The notes: generated from the letters alone by a model not told the origin. DNA of 64,000 nucleotides from Muricauda sp. SCSIO 64092 (GCF_023016285.1 NZ_CP095413.1:3162001-3226000), one strand, 5' to 3'. Counted from the first letter of the stretch, positions 51,252-61,036 are shown. A program made the numbers and translations.

Positions 51252-52449
51252 GCTCTTTTTTGCTGATTTTTAGTTTGGGCATTATAAACACTCCCTGTTT
51301 GGTTTTCAGGGTAATATTCCTGTCCACCTTGTCCTGCTCAACCTCATACTCTTCCTCAAAAACAAGACTGGCCACCATAAAATAGCTATCGATATCAAAA
51401 TCCTTCTTGTCATTCTCAAGGGCCTCCTTGCACCATGTAAAGAAATCGGCGATCGGAAGCGCTGATCCCAGCCGTGATTTATACTCGTTTTCATCGAATA
51501 TCCAAGGTTCAATATCCCAAGTCTCTTCCTCTATAAAGACATCTTCCTCGTTTTTGAACTGCTCAAAATACTCTTCTGTGTTTTCATTGATAAAGGGGCT
51601 ATACAGCGTGTCCCTTGTAATATGTAATAGCTTTGGCGGTTTAATCTCCTTGTAACAGTTCATATTGCTTAGGTATCGATGAAATCCCTGCAGATACTCA
51701 CTGGCTGTTCTTATGCGGTCCAACAAGGGCAATAGCTCGTTGCTCAGAACCATCGATTGCCGGCCAATGTCATGCAAGACCTGTCGCAAAAGGTCGTATT
51801 GTTTTTCAAATTGTCGTCGAATACTTTCGTCCGAATAATCAAATCTCCTGCTATTTGAAAACCTTGAGACTGCGACCAACTCATTGTAAATGGATTGTGT
51901 ATGGTTGACATCTAAAATAGTATTCAAGGGAACAATGTAGTTTTCAATCAGGTATCTTGCTTTCTGGATCTTTTCTTGGTATTCGATTTTTTGGGTATTG
52001 GCCTTTAGCTCCCTGGATTCGTTTAAAAGACTGATCGTATTGTTGGTTACCGCATTTCTGAACTTCTTGATTTCGCTGGACAATGCTTCGATTCTATCCA
52101 ATAGAAGGTTCCTGTCCTTCTTCAGACCATCCTTGATGTTCAGGAATAGGGCCCTGATGGATTGACCGAACTTCTCGATTTCTTCAGGAAGCAATGGCTT
52201 GAACTGTTGTAGAATAAATTCAAACAGCACGAAGTACGGTTCGTTGATAACGTAATCATCATTTTGTTGTACAAGCAGTTTATGGTCAAAAAGCTGTTGC
52301 TCCACATCGCTCCCAAATTCTTTAAGGGCATCGGAAACTTGACTTTTTAGTATCACCTCACCTTTGGTTTGGATATCAAAAAGTTGCCTGAGCAAGTCAA
52401 AATGGGTGGCCAGGAACTGTAGTATGGTTTTTGGTTCTGACTTAAACAT
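51238..52449 (-). CDS. JetA/MukF-like (kleisin-type) subunit of an SMC defence operon
   Basis: A 403-residue protein. The N-terminal winged-helix-like region (ILQFLATHFDLLRQLFDIQT, SQVSDALKEFG) is followed by a long coiled-coil middle (LSSEIKKFRNAVTNNTISLL, RQFEKQYDLLRQVLHDIGRQ) and an acidic C-terminal part (FINENTEEYFEQFKNEEDVF). This layout is that of MukF/MksF/JetA kleisin-type subunits (about 450-500 residues) that clamp the SMC heads. It overlaps its neighbours by 8 bp and 14 bp, so stoichiometric translation is likely. Assignment rests on architecture and operon context. Confidence 0.55.
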   Translation of the reverse strand: MFKSEPKTILQFLATHFDLLRQLFDIQTKGEVILKSQVSDALKEFGSDVEQQLFDHKLLVQQNDDYVINEPYFVLFEFILQQFKPLLPEEIEKFGQSIRALFLNIKDGLKKDRNLLLDRIEALSSEIKKFRNAVTNNTISLLNESRELKANTQKIEYQEKIQKARYLIENYIVPLNTILDVNHTQSIYNELVAVSRFSNSRRFDYSDESIRRQFEKQYDLLRQVLHDIGRQSMVLSNELLPLLDRIRTASEYLQGFHRYLSNMNCYKEIKPPKLLHITRDTLYSPFINENTEEYFEQFKNEEDVFIEEETWDIEPWIFDENEYKSRLGSALPIADFFTWCKEALENDKKDFDIDSYFMVASLVFEEEYEVEQDKVDRNITLKTKQGVFIMPKLKISKKEHVSE

Positions 52450-53236
52450 TGATCAAAGCTTCTTGTTCCAAAAATCTATTGGTACGGGCGACATGTTCCC
52501 TTATTTTTATGACGATTGGGTCATTTGATTCGGTGACCGCATTGCTCATTTTGGCTTTGTTTCCTTTTAAGGATACCGAGTGCTTGTGGAAAAGCGTATC
52601 GTAACTATTTGGTAAATAAAGACTTGCGTTTGTAAAAGCCTCCTTAATCCTAAGATATTCATCAAGTCCGTTAAAGTCGTAATCCACAAAAACCAATACC
52701 TCTTTTGCCTTCATCATCGAAATGGACCCTTTTCCGATTCGGCCATATCGGTGTATGTACAGATAGTCCTTGCCCAAAAGTCTTTCCGCATGTAAAAAGG
52801 GCTCCATATTCTCAACAAAGCATAGTTTGTCAGCGGTGAGTGAATTGGGTATGGCTGAGAACAATCCAAAATGCAAAGTGTGTTTTTTCAAGTCCACCAT
52901 CTTGCCATTGATTTGATGATGGGAGAATCCCCTGAACAGGAAAATGGGGTTGCCTTTGACCTGTGAAGCCTTTGAGTTGCGATATTTTTTGGTGTTTCCC
53001 GATTTGCTTCTTTTTACCTCATGCACAGGGAACATGGTATTGAAGAAGGTTTCGAATTCAGTTGATTTGGCAACCTCTATTTTAAACCCCCTGCTGGATT
53101 TGATGGTTCTCAATATTGCGGATCGAAGTAAATTCTGAAATGCATCGGACGAAAAGACCCCTTTGGGAACTGCCGATTTGGATATCGACTTGTTCTCAAT
53201 CAAGGATTTGTATGTTCTGAAATCAACCTCTTTCAT
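52442..53236 (-). CDS. JetD-like Toprim nuclease of an SMC defence operon
   Basis: A 264-residue protein with a C-terminal Toprim fold like that of JetD (DUF2220), the nuclease of Wadjet that cuts small circular DNA. Visible elements are the acid of the first strand in LCFVENMEPFLHAERLL (Glu142), the DxD motif in VLVFVDYDFNGLDEYL (Asp185, Asp187), and the C-terminal RFLEQEAL that JetD proteins also end with. Usual JetD proteins have about 400 residues; the N-terminal arm is much reduced here (basic, FPVHEVKRSKSGNTKK). It overlaps the ATPase gene by ATGA and the next gene by 8 bp. Confidence 0.68.
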   Translation of the reverse strand: MKEVDFRTYKSLIENKSISKSAVPKGVFSSDAFQNLLRSAILRTIKSSRGFKIEVAKSTEFETFFNTMFPVHEVKRSKSGNTKKYRNSKASQVKGNPIFLFRGFSHHQINGKMVDLKKHTLHFGLFSAIPNSLTADKLCFVENMEPFLHAERLLGKDYLYIHRYGRIGKGSISMMKAKEVLVFVDYDFNGLDEYLRIKEAFTNASLYLPNSYDTLFHKHSVSLKGNKAKMSNAVTESNDPIVIKIREHVARTNRFLEQEALINV

Positions 53237-55896
53237 GATGATGCAACAGGTTTCCTTATGACCACATTCCCATTATTTTCACTTACAATAATTTTCCCCT
53301 TTCCCCTTCGAACCATATAATACTTATCGAAACCATCCACCAAAGGTGGAATGGAGGCAAAGATCGGAAGGAAGAAATTTTCTTTGCAGAAATTCACCAA
53401 TTCACTCCTATTGCTACGGTCAATGGTAAGGACTTCATCAATAAAAAGCACAATCTTATTTTCACTGTCCTTAATGACCATTTGATTGATAATTGACATG
53501 ATAAGGACCAAACGGATCATTTTATCCGTTCCATCCGATTCCACCTGGTCCTTCAAATCAAACACTTTGTGATGTCCCGCTTTGTGTAGATGGAGTTTGA
53601 TGTCAAATACGTCATTGAAGTGTATTGTGGTCTTGTCCTCCAAGTACTGATTTAAGATATTCAGGTTGTCCGATTGGTCATCAAAGACAAATTCCGAGGT
53701 CATATCGCTGATTTGCATAATCTTGTTCAAATCTTTGATAAGCCTTTCATTTTCAATGATCTCAATCTTCAAAGAGTCGATATCGGAAATCCTTATTTTC
53801 TTGATCTTTGCGTTAAATTCGTTCTTGATGAAGGTGTTAAATTCCTCAAATCTCAAAAGGAAGGTTTTGCAGGGAACCGCGAAGGAATTGGAGATATTTG
53901 CGAGCAACAGGTCAACGGACTTTTTTTTGTTTTCCTCTGCGGCCATTTCAGATTCGACAAAATCTATAAAATCACTTTGACTGGCATAAGACGTTTCGGT
54001 ACTGTTCTTTAATTCGTCGAAAAGACGGTCCCTATCGTATTTTACTCTATTCCTTTCCTGATAATCGCGTCGGATGTTCCGGTAGATGTTGTCCAGGGTA
54101 TCTGTTGATTCGTATTTTTGGGGACGTATCCCGTATTCCTCCAGTTCCATTTTCCAGTTTTGGATTTCCTCAATCCTTTTCTCCTTGGTCAAAATCTCTT
54201 CGGTTGCCAGATCTAAACTTTCCCGGAGTTTTGATATTTCGTCTTCCAATCGTTTGATTTCATTGGCGGATTCCTTTTTCTGTTGCTTTAGGCTCTCCAA
54301 TTCCAGCTTAAGGGATTCAAGTGCCTTTTCTAGGCTGGGGAGTTGTTTTATTTTCTCGATCTTATCCGTTATGGCTTTGATTTTGACATTGATATCGGCC
54401 AGACCCTTACGATGTTTTTCGAAATCCTTGGCTATGGGGAGCAGTTTTTCATTATGCTTCTTTTCCTTCCTGGATTCTTGAAGGCGTAGTTGTAGATCGG
54501 CAATCGATGCAATGGGCCTACCCTTTAAATCTGACGGTAAGGTGATGGCGCCATCAAAGAGTTGTAATTCCTCCCAGATCTTTGACACCTTTTTGGAAAT
54601 ATGTTTGGCCGGAATACTGGAAATGTCGGTGGAAAGAATCTTGTTCAGCAGTTCTTTATGCTCTTGACGATCCGAGATTTGATGGATCAATTGATTGGAA
54701 TAGCCATTTATTTGTTGAGTGATTTTCTGGATTTGGGAATTGGCCTTGTCAATTTTGTTCTGAATCTCCTTACTACTAAGATTTTGGTCCTCGATCTGGG
54801 TGAGCTGGCTTTCAACAACTTTTCTCTGGGCATCAAGGTTGTGAAGGGATTCCTCTAAAAATTGAAGCCCCTCATAAGACTGGATCTCTTTTATCGTTTT
54901 GTCGGTTTTGTCAATATCCTGCTGCTTTTGGTCCAACTGGGTCTCTATCTTGCCCAGCGTTTTGTTATGACCGTCCTTTTTGGGAATAAGCGTTTCGCTT
55001 AAATAGGTTTTGGAATTGTCCCTTTCTGTCTTCTTTTCGGTGACCGATGCCGCCAATTCAGAATTGAGCGATGAATACTGCTGGTCAAAAGCAAAGATCA
55101 GTTCCGAGAGCACGGCACTCTTTCCTTCATATTGGTTGACCAGTTCCTTAAACTCGCCAAATTTCTTCCGTATGCCCTTAATGACTTTTATTTCCCGATT
55201 GTGCTTTAGTAAGTCTTTGATGGCCTTTTCCTCTTTCCTTGAAAAAGAAACTTTTGCGTTTTCCCTGTTATCCGAAATGATCAATGACTCCTTAAAGGAT
55301 TTGTTGGTGATGAGTTTGGAGTCCATTAGATATTTATAGATTTTCGAAAAGTTATTGCTAATGCCTCTTCCATCTTGTTTGACATTCTGGTTTAACCAAA
55401 CGACAGCACTATTTCTCTTTCCATTTTTATAGACGTAATTGAAAACTTCCCTGCGGTCGGCAAATTTGAAATGTTCGATTCCTTTTGTGGTGAATTCGGA
55501 AAGCAAGGCTTCAAACTTTTTAAGCTTTTTCCCCTTGGGGGTCTCATCAAAATAGTTGGTCTCCTTGTATTCACTGTCAATTTTAAAATAATCGAGACCG
55601 CCCTCGGCATTCCTTTTGACCAAAATGGAGTAGTAACGATTCTTAAAAATCTCAAAGATTACAAAACTGGAATTGATGGTCGGAAAATAGTGGTTGAAGC
55701 TGGTTTTGTCCCCGATTCGGTTGCCACTAAATATCATATCCCTTCCATCGATGATAAAGAGAAAGTTGAGGGCGTAGATCAAGGTGCTTTTACCAATATT
55801 GTTCGGTCCGACCATTTGAATGGAATTGCAATTGCCGAACTCGATGTCAGCCTTTGCGTAAATATCGGAATTCAGCACTATTAATCGTTTCAGCAT
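53233..55896 (-). CDS. JetC/MukB-like SMC ATPase of a defence operon
   Basis: SMC-type ATPase of 887 residues, first gene of the operon. The N-terminal head has Walker A GPNNIGKST (residues 30-38). A long coiled coil with hinge-like middle occupies about residues 260-690 (many Lys/Glu/Gln heptads, e.g. LQLRLQESRKEKKHNEKLLP). The C-terminal head has a degenerate signature (QVESDGTDKMIRLVL) and Walker B IVLFIDEVLTID with Asp820-Glu821. Wadjet JetC proteins are usually over 1000 residues, so the arms are shorter here. It probably loads on DNA with the JetA/B-like subunits and activates the Toprim nuclease. It starts 64 bp after the small ORF of the upstream PIN module. Confidence 0.75.
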   Translation of the reverse strand: MLKRLIVLNSDIYAKADIEFGNCNSIQMVGPNNIGKSTLIYALNFLFIIDGRDMIFSGNRIGDKTSFNHYFPTINSSFVIFEIFKNRYYSILVKRNAEGGLDYFKIDSEYKETNYFDETPKGKKLKKFEALLSEFTTKGIEHFKFADRREVFNYVYKNGKRNSAVVWLNQNVKQDGRGISNNFSKIYKYLMDSKLITNKSFKESLIISDNRENAKVSFSRKEEKAIKDLLKHNREIKVIKGIRKKFGEFKELVNQYEGKSAVLSELIFAFDQQYSSLNSELAASVTEKKTERDNSKTYLSETLIPKKDGHNKTLGKIETQLDQKQQDIDKTDKTIKEIQSYEGLQFLEESLHNLDAQRKVVESQLTQIEDQNLSSKEIQNKIDKANSQIQKITQQINGYSNQLIHQISDRQEHKELLNKILSTDISSIPAKHISKKVSKIWEELQLFDGAITLPSDLKGRPIASIADLQLRLQESRKEKKHNEKLLPIAKDFEKHRKGLADINVKIKAITDKIEKIKQLPSLEKALESLKLELESLKQQKKESANEIKRLEDEISKLRESLDLATEEILTKEKRIEEIQNWKMELEEYGIRPQKYESTDTLDNIYRNIRRDYQERNRVKYDRDRLFDELKNSTETSYASQSDFIDFVESEMAAEENKKKSVDLLLANISNSFAVPCKTFLLRFEEFNTFIKNEFNAKIKKIRISDIDSLKIEIIENERLIKDLNKIMQISDMTSEFVFDDQSDNLNILNQYLEDKTTIHFNDVFDIKLHLHKAGHHKVFDLKDQVESDGTDKMIRLVLIMSIINQMVIKDSENKIVLFIDEVLTIDRSNRSELVNFCKENFFLPIFASIPPLVDGFDKYYMVRRGKGKIIVSENNGNVVIRKPVASS

Positions 55897-55960
55897 TGGG
55901 TTCCTTTCGATTTTATGTTTTCAATTCTGCCGGATTGGGATACAACAGCATTTTATTCGT

Positions 55961-56170
55961 TTATACACTGGCTATACCATTTACATTTTCGAGCTGTTGT
56001 GTTAGACGTTTTATTTTTTCTTTATCGTAATGAAAGTTGATCTTCAGTCGATCGTACATTAAATTTAAGGTTAATTCGGTGTATTTTTCCAAAAATTCCC
56101 TTGTTAAATGGAGGTAGTTAAAATCTGTGTTATACCAACTTGTGGAACCCGAATCATCCCCTGGGGTCAA
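55961..56170 (-). CDS. Small ORF overlapping the PIN-like gene
   Basis: A 69-codon frame opening with TTG inside the last codons of the PIN-like gene (17-bp overlap). It is mostly charged helix (REFLEKYTELTLNLMYDRLK, DKEKIKRLTQQLENV). Removing one G from the GGGG run in the overlap would fuse it to the PIN-like protein (IIDPRDDSGSTSWYN), giving about 348 residues. It is either a separate small partner protein or the displaced C-terminus. I cannot choose from sequence alone. Confidence 0.45.
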   Translation of the reverse strand: MTPGDDSGSTSWYNTDFNYLHLTREFLEKYTELTLNLMYDRLKINFHYDKEKIKRLTQQLENVNGIASV

Positions 56171-56996
56171 TAATTCCTGTTAGCGAATACTTCGATAACA
56201 GGCCAAAGAGGTTGTAATCGTTGGTCACAAAATACGAAGAGATGTTCTCGCCGAAATGCTTGCTGATATTGGCGTTGTTCAGGCAATATCTTGCATGAAA
56301 GATATCCCATGCGGATCCCTTTATCTTCTTTGCGGATACAGGATCATTGTCAAGTCCAATCATTTTCCTGAATGCTGTTCTTCCCCCAAAAACACTTATC
56401 GCCAGTTTGAGCTCTATGCCAAGCATCAGCCCCAAACTTTTGGACATCCATTCGGTAAAAGCCTCGATGTTGGGGATGGCATCTTTCTTTTTAGTGCCTT
56501 TTAGGGCCAGTTCTCGAATTTTTAGTAGAGCGGCATAACTGAACTGTAGCCCAGGTAGCGCTTCATACCAGGAATTATCTTTATAAAAGGTGGGTAATTC
56601 CCGCACCAAATGAAAGTCTCGATGAAAATCATAATTGCCGGTGTTTAAGACTTTTGAGGGTACTTGCTCAAAAAATTCAAGCCTGTATTTGAAATCACGG
56701 TATTTATTATTTAGAAATTCGCCATTCTTTTCACACAGTTCCATAATACCTAACAAACCACTGATGGGCAATCCAGATTTTGAAATATGGTTTTTTAATT
56801 GGAGCACCTTTCTTCGATTACAGTTGGTGGCATTCTTTCCATAATCGATTAGCCTGAAGATGTTTAAACATACATTACTGTCCAGGAAGGCAACTGGTTT
56901 TACTCCTTTGTCTTGAAGTTCAAGGACTTCAGATTTAGATGGTAGACTGCACTCCCCAGTTTCGTTGAAACAGTAATATTTGTCAAGGTTTTTCAA
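56154..56996 (-). CDS. PIN-like nuclease protein
   Basis: A 280-residue protein with the acidic pattern of a PIN-like RNase: VAFLDSNVCLNIF (Asp39, first strand), GIMELCEK (Glu86), GSAWDIFHARYCLN (Asp231) and SYFVTNDYNLFG (Asp260). The insert between the second and third acids is long, which sets it apart from small VapC toxins. It lies 17 bp after the PHP-ATPase gene in the same direction, so the two form an operon: a likely sensor ATPase and effector nuclease pair. No membrane segment or signal peptide. Function inferred from fold pattern only. Confidence 0.65.
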   Translation of the reverse strand: MKNLDKYYCFNETGECSLPSKSEVLELQDKGVKPVAFLDSNVCLNIFRLIDYGKNATNCNRRKVLQLKNHISKSGLPISGLLGIMELCEKNGEFLNNKYRDFKYRLEFFEQVPSKVLNTGNYDFHRDFHLVRELPTFYKDNSWYEALPGLQFSYAALLKIRELALKGTKKKDAIPNIEAFTEWMSKSLGLMLGIELKLAISVFGGRTAFRKMIGLDNDPVSAKKIKGSAWDIFHARYCLNNANISKHFGENISSYFVTNDYNLFGLLSKYSLTGIIDPRG

Positions 56997-57012
56997 TTAA
57001 ATTGCCACTGCT

Positions 57013-59664
57013 TTATATCCCATAAATCTGCTGGCGCCTTTTAAATGCGGATTTACCTCCTTCAAGTATTTCACAACTAATATCTCGTGTAGCTTGACGG
57101 TCAATGGAGCCCGCTTCCAAAATATGTGATTTCACACTGGTACTTTTTAAAGGAATTATCAGTTCTGCATCACCAAGTACGGCAATATTTGGGTTGTGCG
57201 TCACAATGATTACTTGTCTGGATTCTTTAATTTTCCTCAGATTTTTGACAATGGTCTTGAATATGAATTCGCTGTCAAGATTATCTTCAGGTTGATCAAT
57301 AATCAATGGGGTAGTGCTTTTTGAAAGCATTAGGATACCAAGTAAAACCGATTGTTGCTGGCCTAGAGACAATTGGGATATTGATTTTGTATTCCTCAAT
57401 GTCTTGCCCGTTTCTTCATCGTTGTACAATTTGGTTACGGAGATAGTTGGTCTATCCTCGAAAGGCAAGGCTTCAAAATCCTCATAGACGTACTCCTTGG
57501 TAACCTTATCCACAATGGACTGTGCTTCATAATCCCTAATAAAACTTTTCCCTTCGTCATCTTTTAAACCCTTTAAGGCATCAACATCTTTCCCAATACA
57601 GGTTTCCACAAATTCGAACGGTGACAATCGTTTGGAAATCAAACTGGCTCTCGGTACCTGAGAAGTCCGCCAATCCATGGTTGTTTTTAGAAGTTGTTCA
57701 AATTCATCAGAATAATTTCCCTGATCATACTTGACATTGATAAATAGACCGTCGAGGGTATTCTTAAGATTATCGTTTATGGTCTGGGCGAAAGCGTTCC
57801 TGTAATAATGGACCTTTTGCTTATTGTCCTTTCTTTTGGTCAGAAGCTCCTTGCGTTCTTTCTGAAGCGCTCCTAACAGTTTTTTACTGTTTTCAAGTTT
57901 TCTTACGCGATTCCCCAAATCTATGATATCCTTTGAAATCTGGTTGATTTTACCTAAATCAAACGGAATCCCCTGGGCTTCCAATTCTTGTTTTTTCACA
58001 TCCATTTGAGCTTGGATTGTTTTCTCCTTTGAAGCCCAATTCTTTAATTCCGTCCGTAGTTCTTCAACTTTTGTGCCCAGGGCAATGTTCAATTCCCCAG
58101 CCTTTGATTTTACAATCTTGGAAAAATCGCTTACAATATCCTTAACCTTCTGAAAATAGTCTTTGCCCACCACGATTTCATCATCAGTCAACTTTTCAAA
58201 ATTTTCAAAGGTCTCATCATCGTTGAGAATGTCTTTATACGTTTGAATGAGCTGCTTTAAATCTGCTATCAAATCATTTCTTATCTGCCTTTCTTTAATT
58301 AACGCATTTTGGTATTTAACCAATTCGCCCGCTCTTTGCTTTTTTAGATTCTCTAATTTTTTCTCTTCGTTTTTTAAAGCTTTTTTTGTCTCCTCAAGAC
58401 TCAACAGCTCCAACCTTAACTTTCTTGCTTCACTTTGGTTGTTCAGTAAATCGGCAATGAGTTCTTTATCCTCTAAATGAGGGCTTCCAGGTCTAAGAAT
58501 CCATCTAAAAAATCAATCAATACTATGGGGTTCTCGTCGCTGTGCTGTATGGTCTCTGCGGTTTCACCCTGCCCGTAGCTTTCGATTTCCACTTTGGAAA
58601 TACCATTGACCGGGTCAGTGAGGTTTTGTGTACCACTATTTTTTTCTCTTGAGAATTCTACCAATTGTCCGGTCTCGTCCGTGTATGTAAGCGATATTTT
58701 TTGCGGCCATACTTCCGAATCGACAACTTTTGAAGTAGAGTTATTCCCCGATGTCTCGCGTACGGTTTCCAAGAGGGTCGATTTGCCAGCACCCCTGCTT
58801 CCAATAATGCAAGTCAGATTGGGGCTTAAATCAACGGTCATTTTATCCAATAGCCCACCTTCTAAAGAAATACTATTGAACATAGGTCTCTGCTCGGGGA
58901 TTAAATCTTCAAGCCGGATTCTTGATTCATGACTTAGGAGTGCCACCTTTAAGGCATGAAAATTTAATTCATCAACTTTTATCCTGGTCAATTTCTCCTT
59001 TCCTTCCGCATTGGTGCCTAATTTACTAAGGGTGTGTGAATCAGAACCCATTAACTTAGGCATTACATTGTCCTCATCTAAAAGTAGGTAGGTACGTCTT
59101 AGGGCCAATAACCTCTTTCTATTGGCATCATCGTCATTATCGTTGTAAAGATGAAAGCTTTCTTTTTTTGCTATTTCAAGGCCTAATAGATTATGATGAC
59201 AAATGATCTCTTCAATTGACGGGCCAAAACGCCCAATTGTTTTTTCAAACCCAGGATCAAGTTCAATATGGGCTAGGACACCTATACCATTATGTTGATG
59301 TGCATAATCCAAACATTCCACAATGCCTTGCGATGTGGTTTTCTTGTCATTGCTGATGGTTAGTTTACCGTAGAATGCCCTTAAATCTTGAAAAGTTTCA
59401 AAGTACAAAAGAAGATGCCCTTGGGTGGTAGTTACCTCTATTCCGGGATACAGGGATTTCTTTGTCTTTTGCGTAATTTATGGCGGTATTTGCATTAAAA
59501 ATCTCATTGTGATCGGTGATGCTTATGATTTTTAATCCTTTCTCTATTGCGGTATCTACAATGGCTTCAGGTGTCATTGTTGAATCTTTCACATCATAAG
59601 AACCAAATTCTCCGTAAGAATGTATATGTAAGTCCGCTCTTAAAAATTTTGCCCCATTGGTCAT
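57013..59664 (-). pseudogene. TrlF-type PHP-domain SMC-like ATPase, frameshifted twice
   Basis: Three consecutive frames rebuild one protein of about 884 residues. Frame 1 (59664-59398) starts RADLHIHSYGEFGSYDV and ISITDHNEI, the PHP metal motifs. The frame changes near 59446 (the expected GIEVTTTQGHLLLYFETF is in the next frame). Frame 2 (59408-58473) holds GIGVLAHIELDPGF, GSDSHTLSK and Walker A CIIGSRGAGKSTLLE. The second change near 58481 lies in a C-run, after LDGFLDLEA. Frame 3 (58413-57013) has a coiled coil, the signature LSLGQQQSVLLGIL, Walker B PLIIDQPEDNLDS and the H-loop IIVTHNPN. Restoring one base at each site gives a complete TrlF-family ATPase. Whether it is dead, phase-variable or a sequencing artefact is open. 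Confidence 0.85.
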
Positions 59665-59689
59665 CCTGTTTTACCGTACTTTTTGATTG

Positions 59690-61036
59690 TTATAAGTTTA
59701 TTTCCCAGTAGCCTCGTGTTCCCTCCTTACGCTCTAGATACCCTTTTTCCTTAAGGGCATTGATATGTTTACCAACGGCAGATTCATTAATACCTAAAGC
59801 TTGGGCAATTTCATTATAAGTTATAGCGGTATTAGCAGCAATAAGTCTTAGAACCTCTTTTTGTCTTTTGGCCAGAGCAGATTCATTATCTATAGCCTCA
59901 CTTATTACACCACCTATTACACCACCTATTACACCACCTGTTTGACCACCATCAACTACAGCTACTTCTTTAGCCATAAAATTCATTCTTAGAAAGTTGT
60001 CCGAGAAGCTAAAACTATCTTTACCATAGTGCTCCAGGATTCGAGGAATACCGGAACCCAATTGCTCTACGAGTTCCAGATCCTTAAAGATGCGCATCAG
60101 CTCTTTATTGCGAGGTACGGAGAAGCCTTCAAAAAATTCTTTTTTACTCAATCCTTCGGGTAAGCCTCCAGCAGACGTGATTTCTATTCTATCTGCAAAG
60201 ATTTCAAATTTGGGCGGTATTTCATTGGTATAGTCATTATGCACAAAGGCGTTGATAATACCCTCCCGTAAAGCAATGGGATTCCAGAGTTGGGATTGTT
60301 GACGCTCTTTGGAGGTGATTTTTGTCGTGGTGCGGTTCTCTATCGCTATTTTGTCTATGACCTGTTTAGTAGCCTTGACCAGGCATTCATTACCGTATTC
60401 ATTACTTTCGACCAAATCTGCTCGATTACCGCCCGAATATTTGGCAACTTTGATGGACGTACTGTTCTTATCCGCTAGCAGATACGCTGCATAATTGAAC
60501 GTGTTGTCCTCGGTCAGCAGCTCCAAGTTTTTCGTAAAGTTGCTACTCAGCTTATGACCCGACTCCTCATAGTATATTTTCAATTGCCCAAAGGTCAAAT
60601 CCTGTCTAATGGACTTTATCCTGCTGATAGAATTTCGTGTGCGCGAGGCAAAAAGCTCATCAATCATTTTTTGGGGCATAGGTTCGGCAGCCGAACCGAT
60701 ACGGATAAAACAGCCTTTTTCACTCATTCCGTATTTTCTGAGATGATATGGTTTTTCAGGGCCGCTTGCTACAATAATCTTTAAAATATCCTGCCCCTCT
60801 TTTTCCTCTGAGACAATATCAAAAAGCCCTAGGGCAGAGGGTCTAATATTGTTTTTTAGCCGATCTTTGATTTTGAGTTGGTCACTATCAGAATCTGCCA
60901 ACCCATAGGTGTTACCATCTTTATCCAAGCCAATATAAAGCAGGCCTCCTTCTCTGGAGTTCAGGAAGGCAATAACCTCTTTTTCAAGCCCCGTTGAAAG
61001 TTCTCTTTTGTACTCTATACGGTTGGTTTCCGGCAT
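59690..61036 (-). CDS. AlbA_2 (Schlafen-type) ATPase-domain regulator with winged helix
   Basis: Putative DNA-binding regulator, 448 residues from ATG 61036 (MPETNRIEYKRELS), chosen because the AlbA_2 domain begins there; the longer frame to 61093 adds only a hydrophobic stretch. Domains: AlbA_2 (EVIAFLNSREGGLLYIGLDK), a C-terminal RecG-like HATPase part (LREGIINAFVHNDYTNEIPP, RNKELMRIFKDLELVEQLGS with GIPRILEHYG), a glycine-valine linker with GGVIGGVIGGVIS, and a C-terminal winged helix (TYNEIAQALGINESAVGKHI). It stands 25 bp before the TrlF gene at the head of the defence run, so it may control it. Confidence 0.85.
   Translation of the reverse strand: MPETNRIEYKRELSTGLEKEVIAFLNSREGGLLYIGLDKDGNTYGLADSDSDQLKIKDRLKNNIRPSALGLFDIVSEEKEGQDILKIIVASGPEKPYHLRKYGMSEKGCFIRIGSAAEPMPQKMIDELFASRTRNSISRIKSIRQDLTFGQLKIYYEESGHKLSSNFTKNLELLTEDNTFNYAAYLLADKNSTSIKVAKYSGGNRADLVESNEYGNECLVKATKQVIDKIAIENRTTTKITSKERQQSQLWNPIALREGIINAFVHNDYTNEIPPKFEIFADRIEITSAGGLPEGLSKKEFFEGFSVPRNKELMRIFKDLELVEQLGSGIPRILEHYGKDSFSFSDNFLRMNFMAKEVAVVDGGQTGGVIGGVIGGVISEAIDNESALAKRQKEVLRLIAANTAITYNEIAQALGINESAVGKHINALKEKGYLERKEGTRGYWEINL

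Noticed and set aside
58473..59450. Programmed ribosomal frameshifting in the TrlF gene
   Set aside because: No slippery heptamer with stimulatory structure is seen at either break; the sites are plain C-runs.
59885..59960. Short tandem repeat that looked CRISPR-like
   Set aside because: It is the in-frame GGVI repeat of the AlbA_2 protein linker, with 12-bp units and no spacers.
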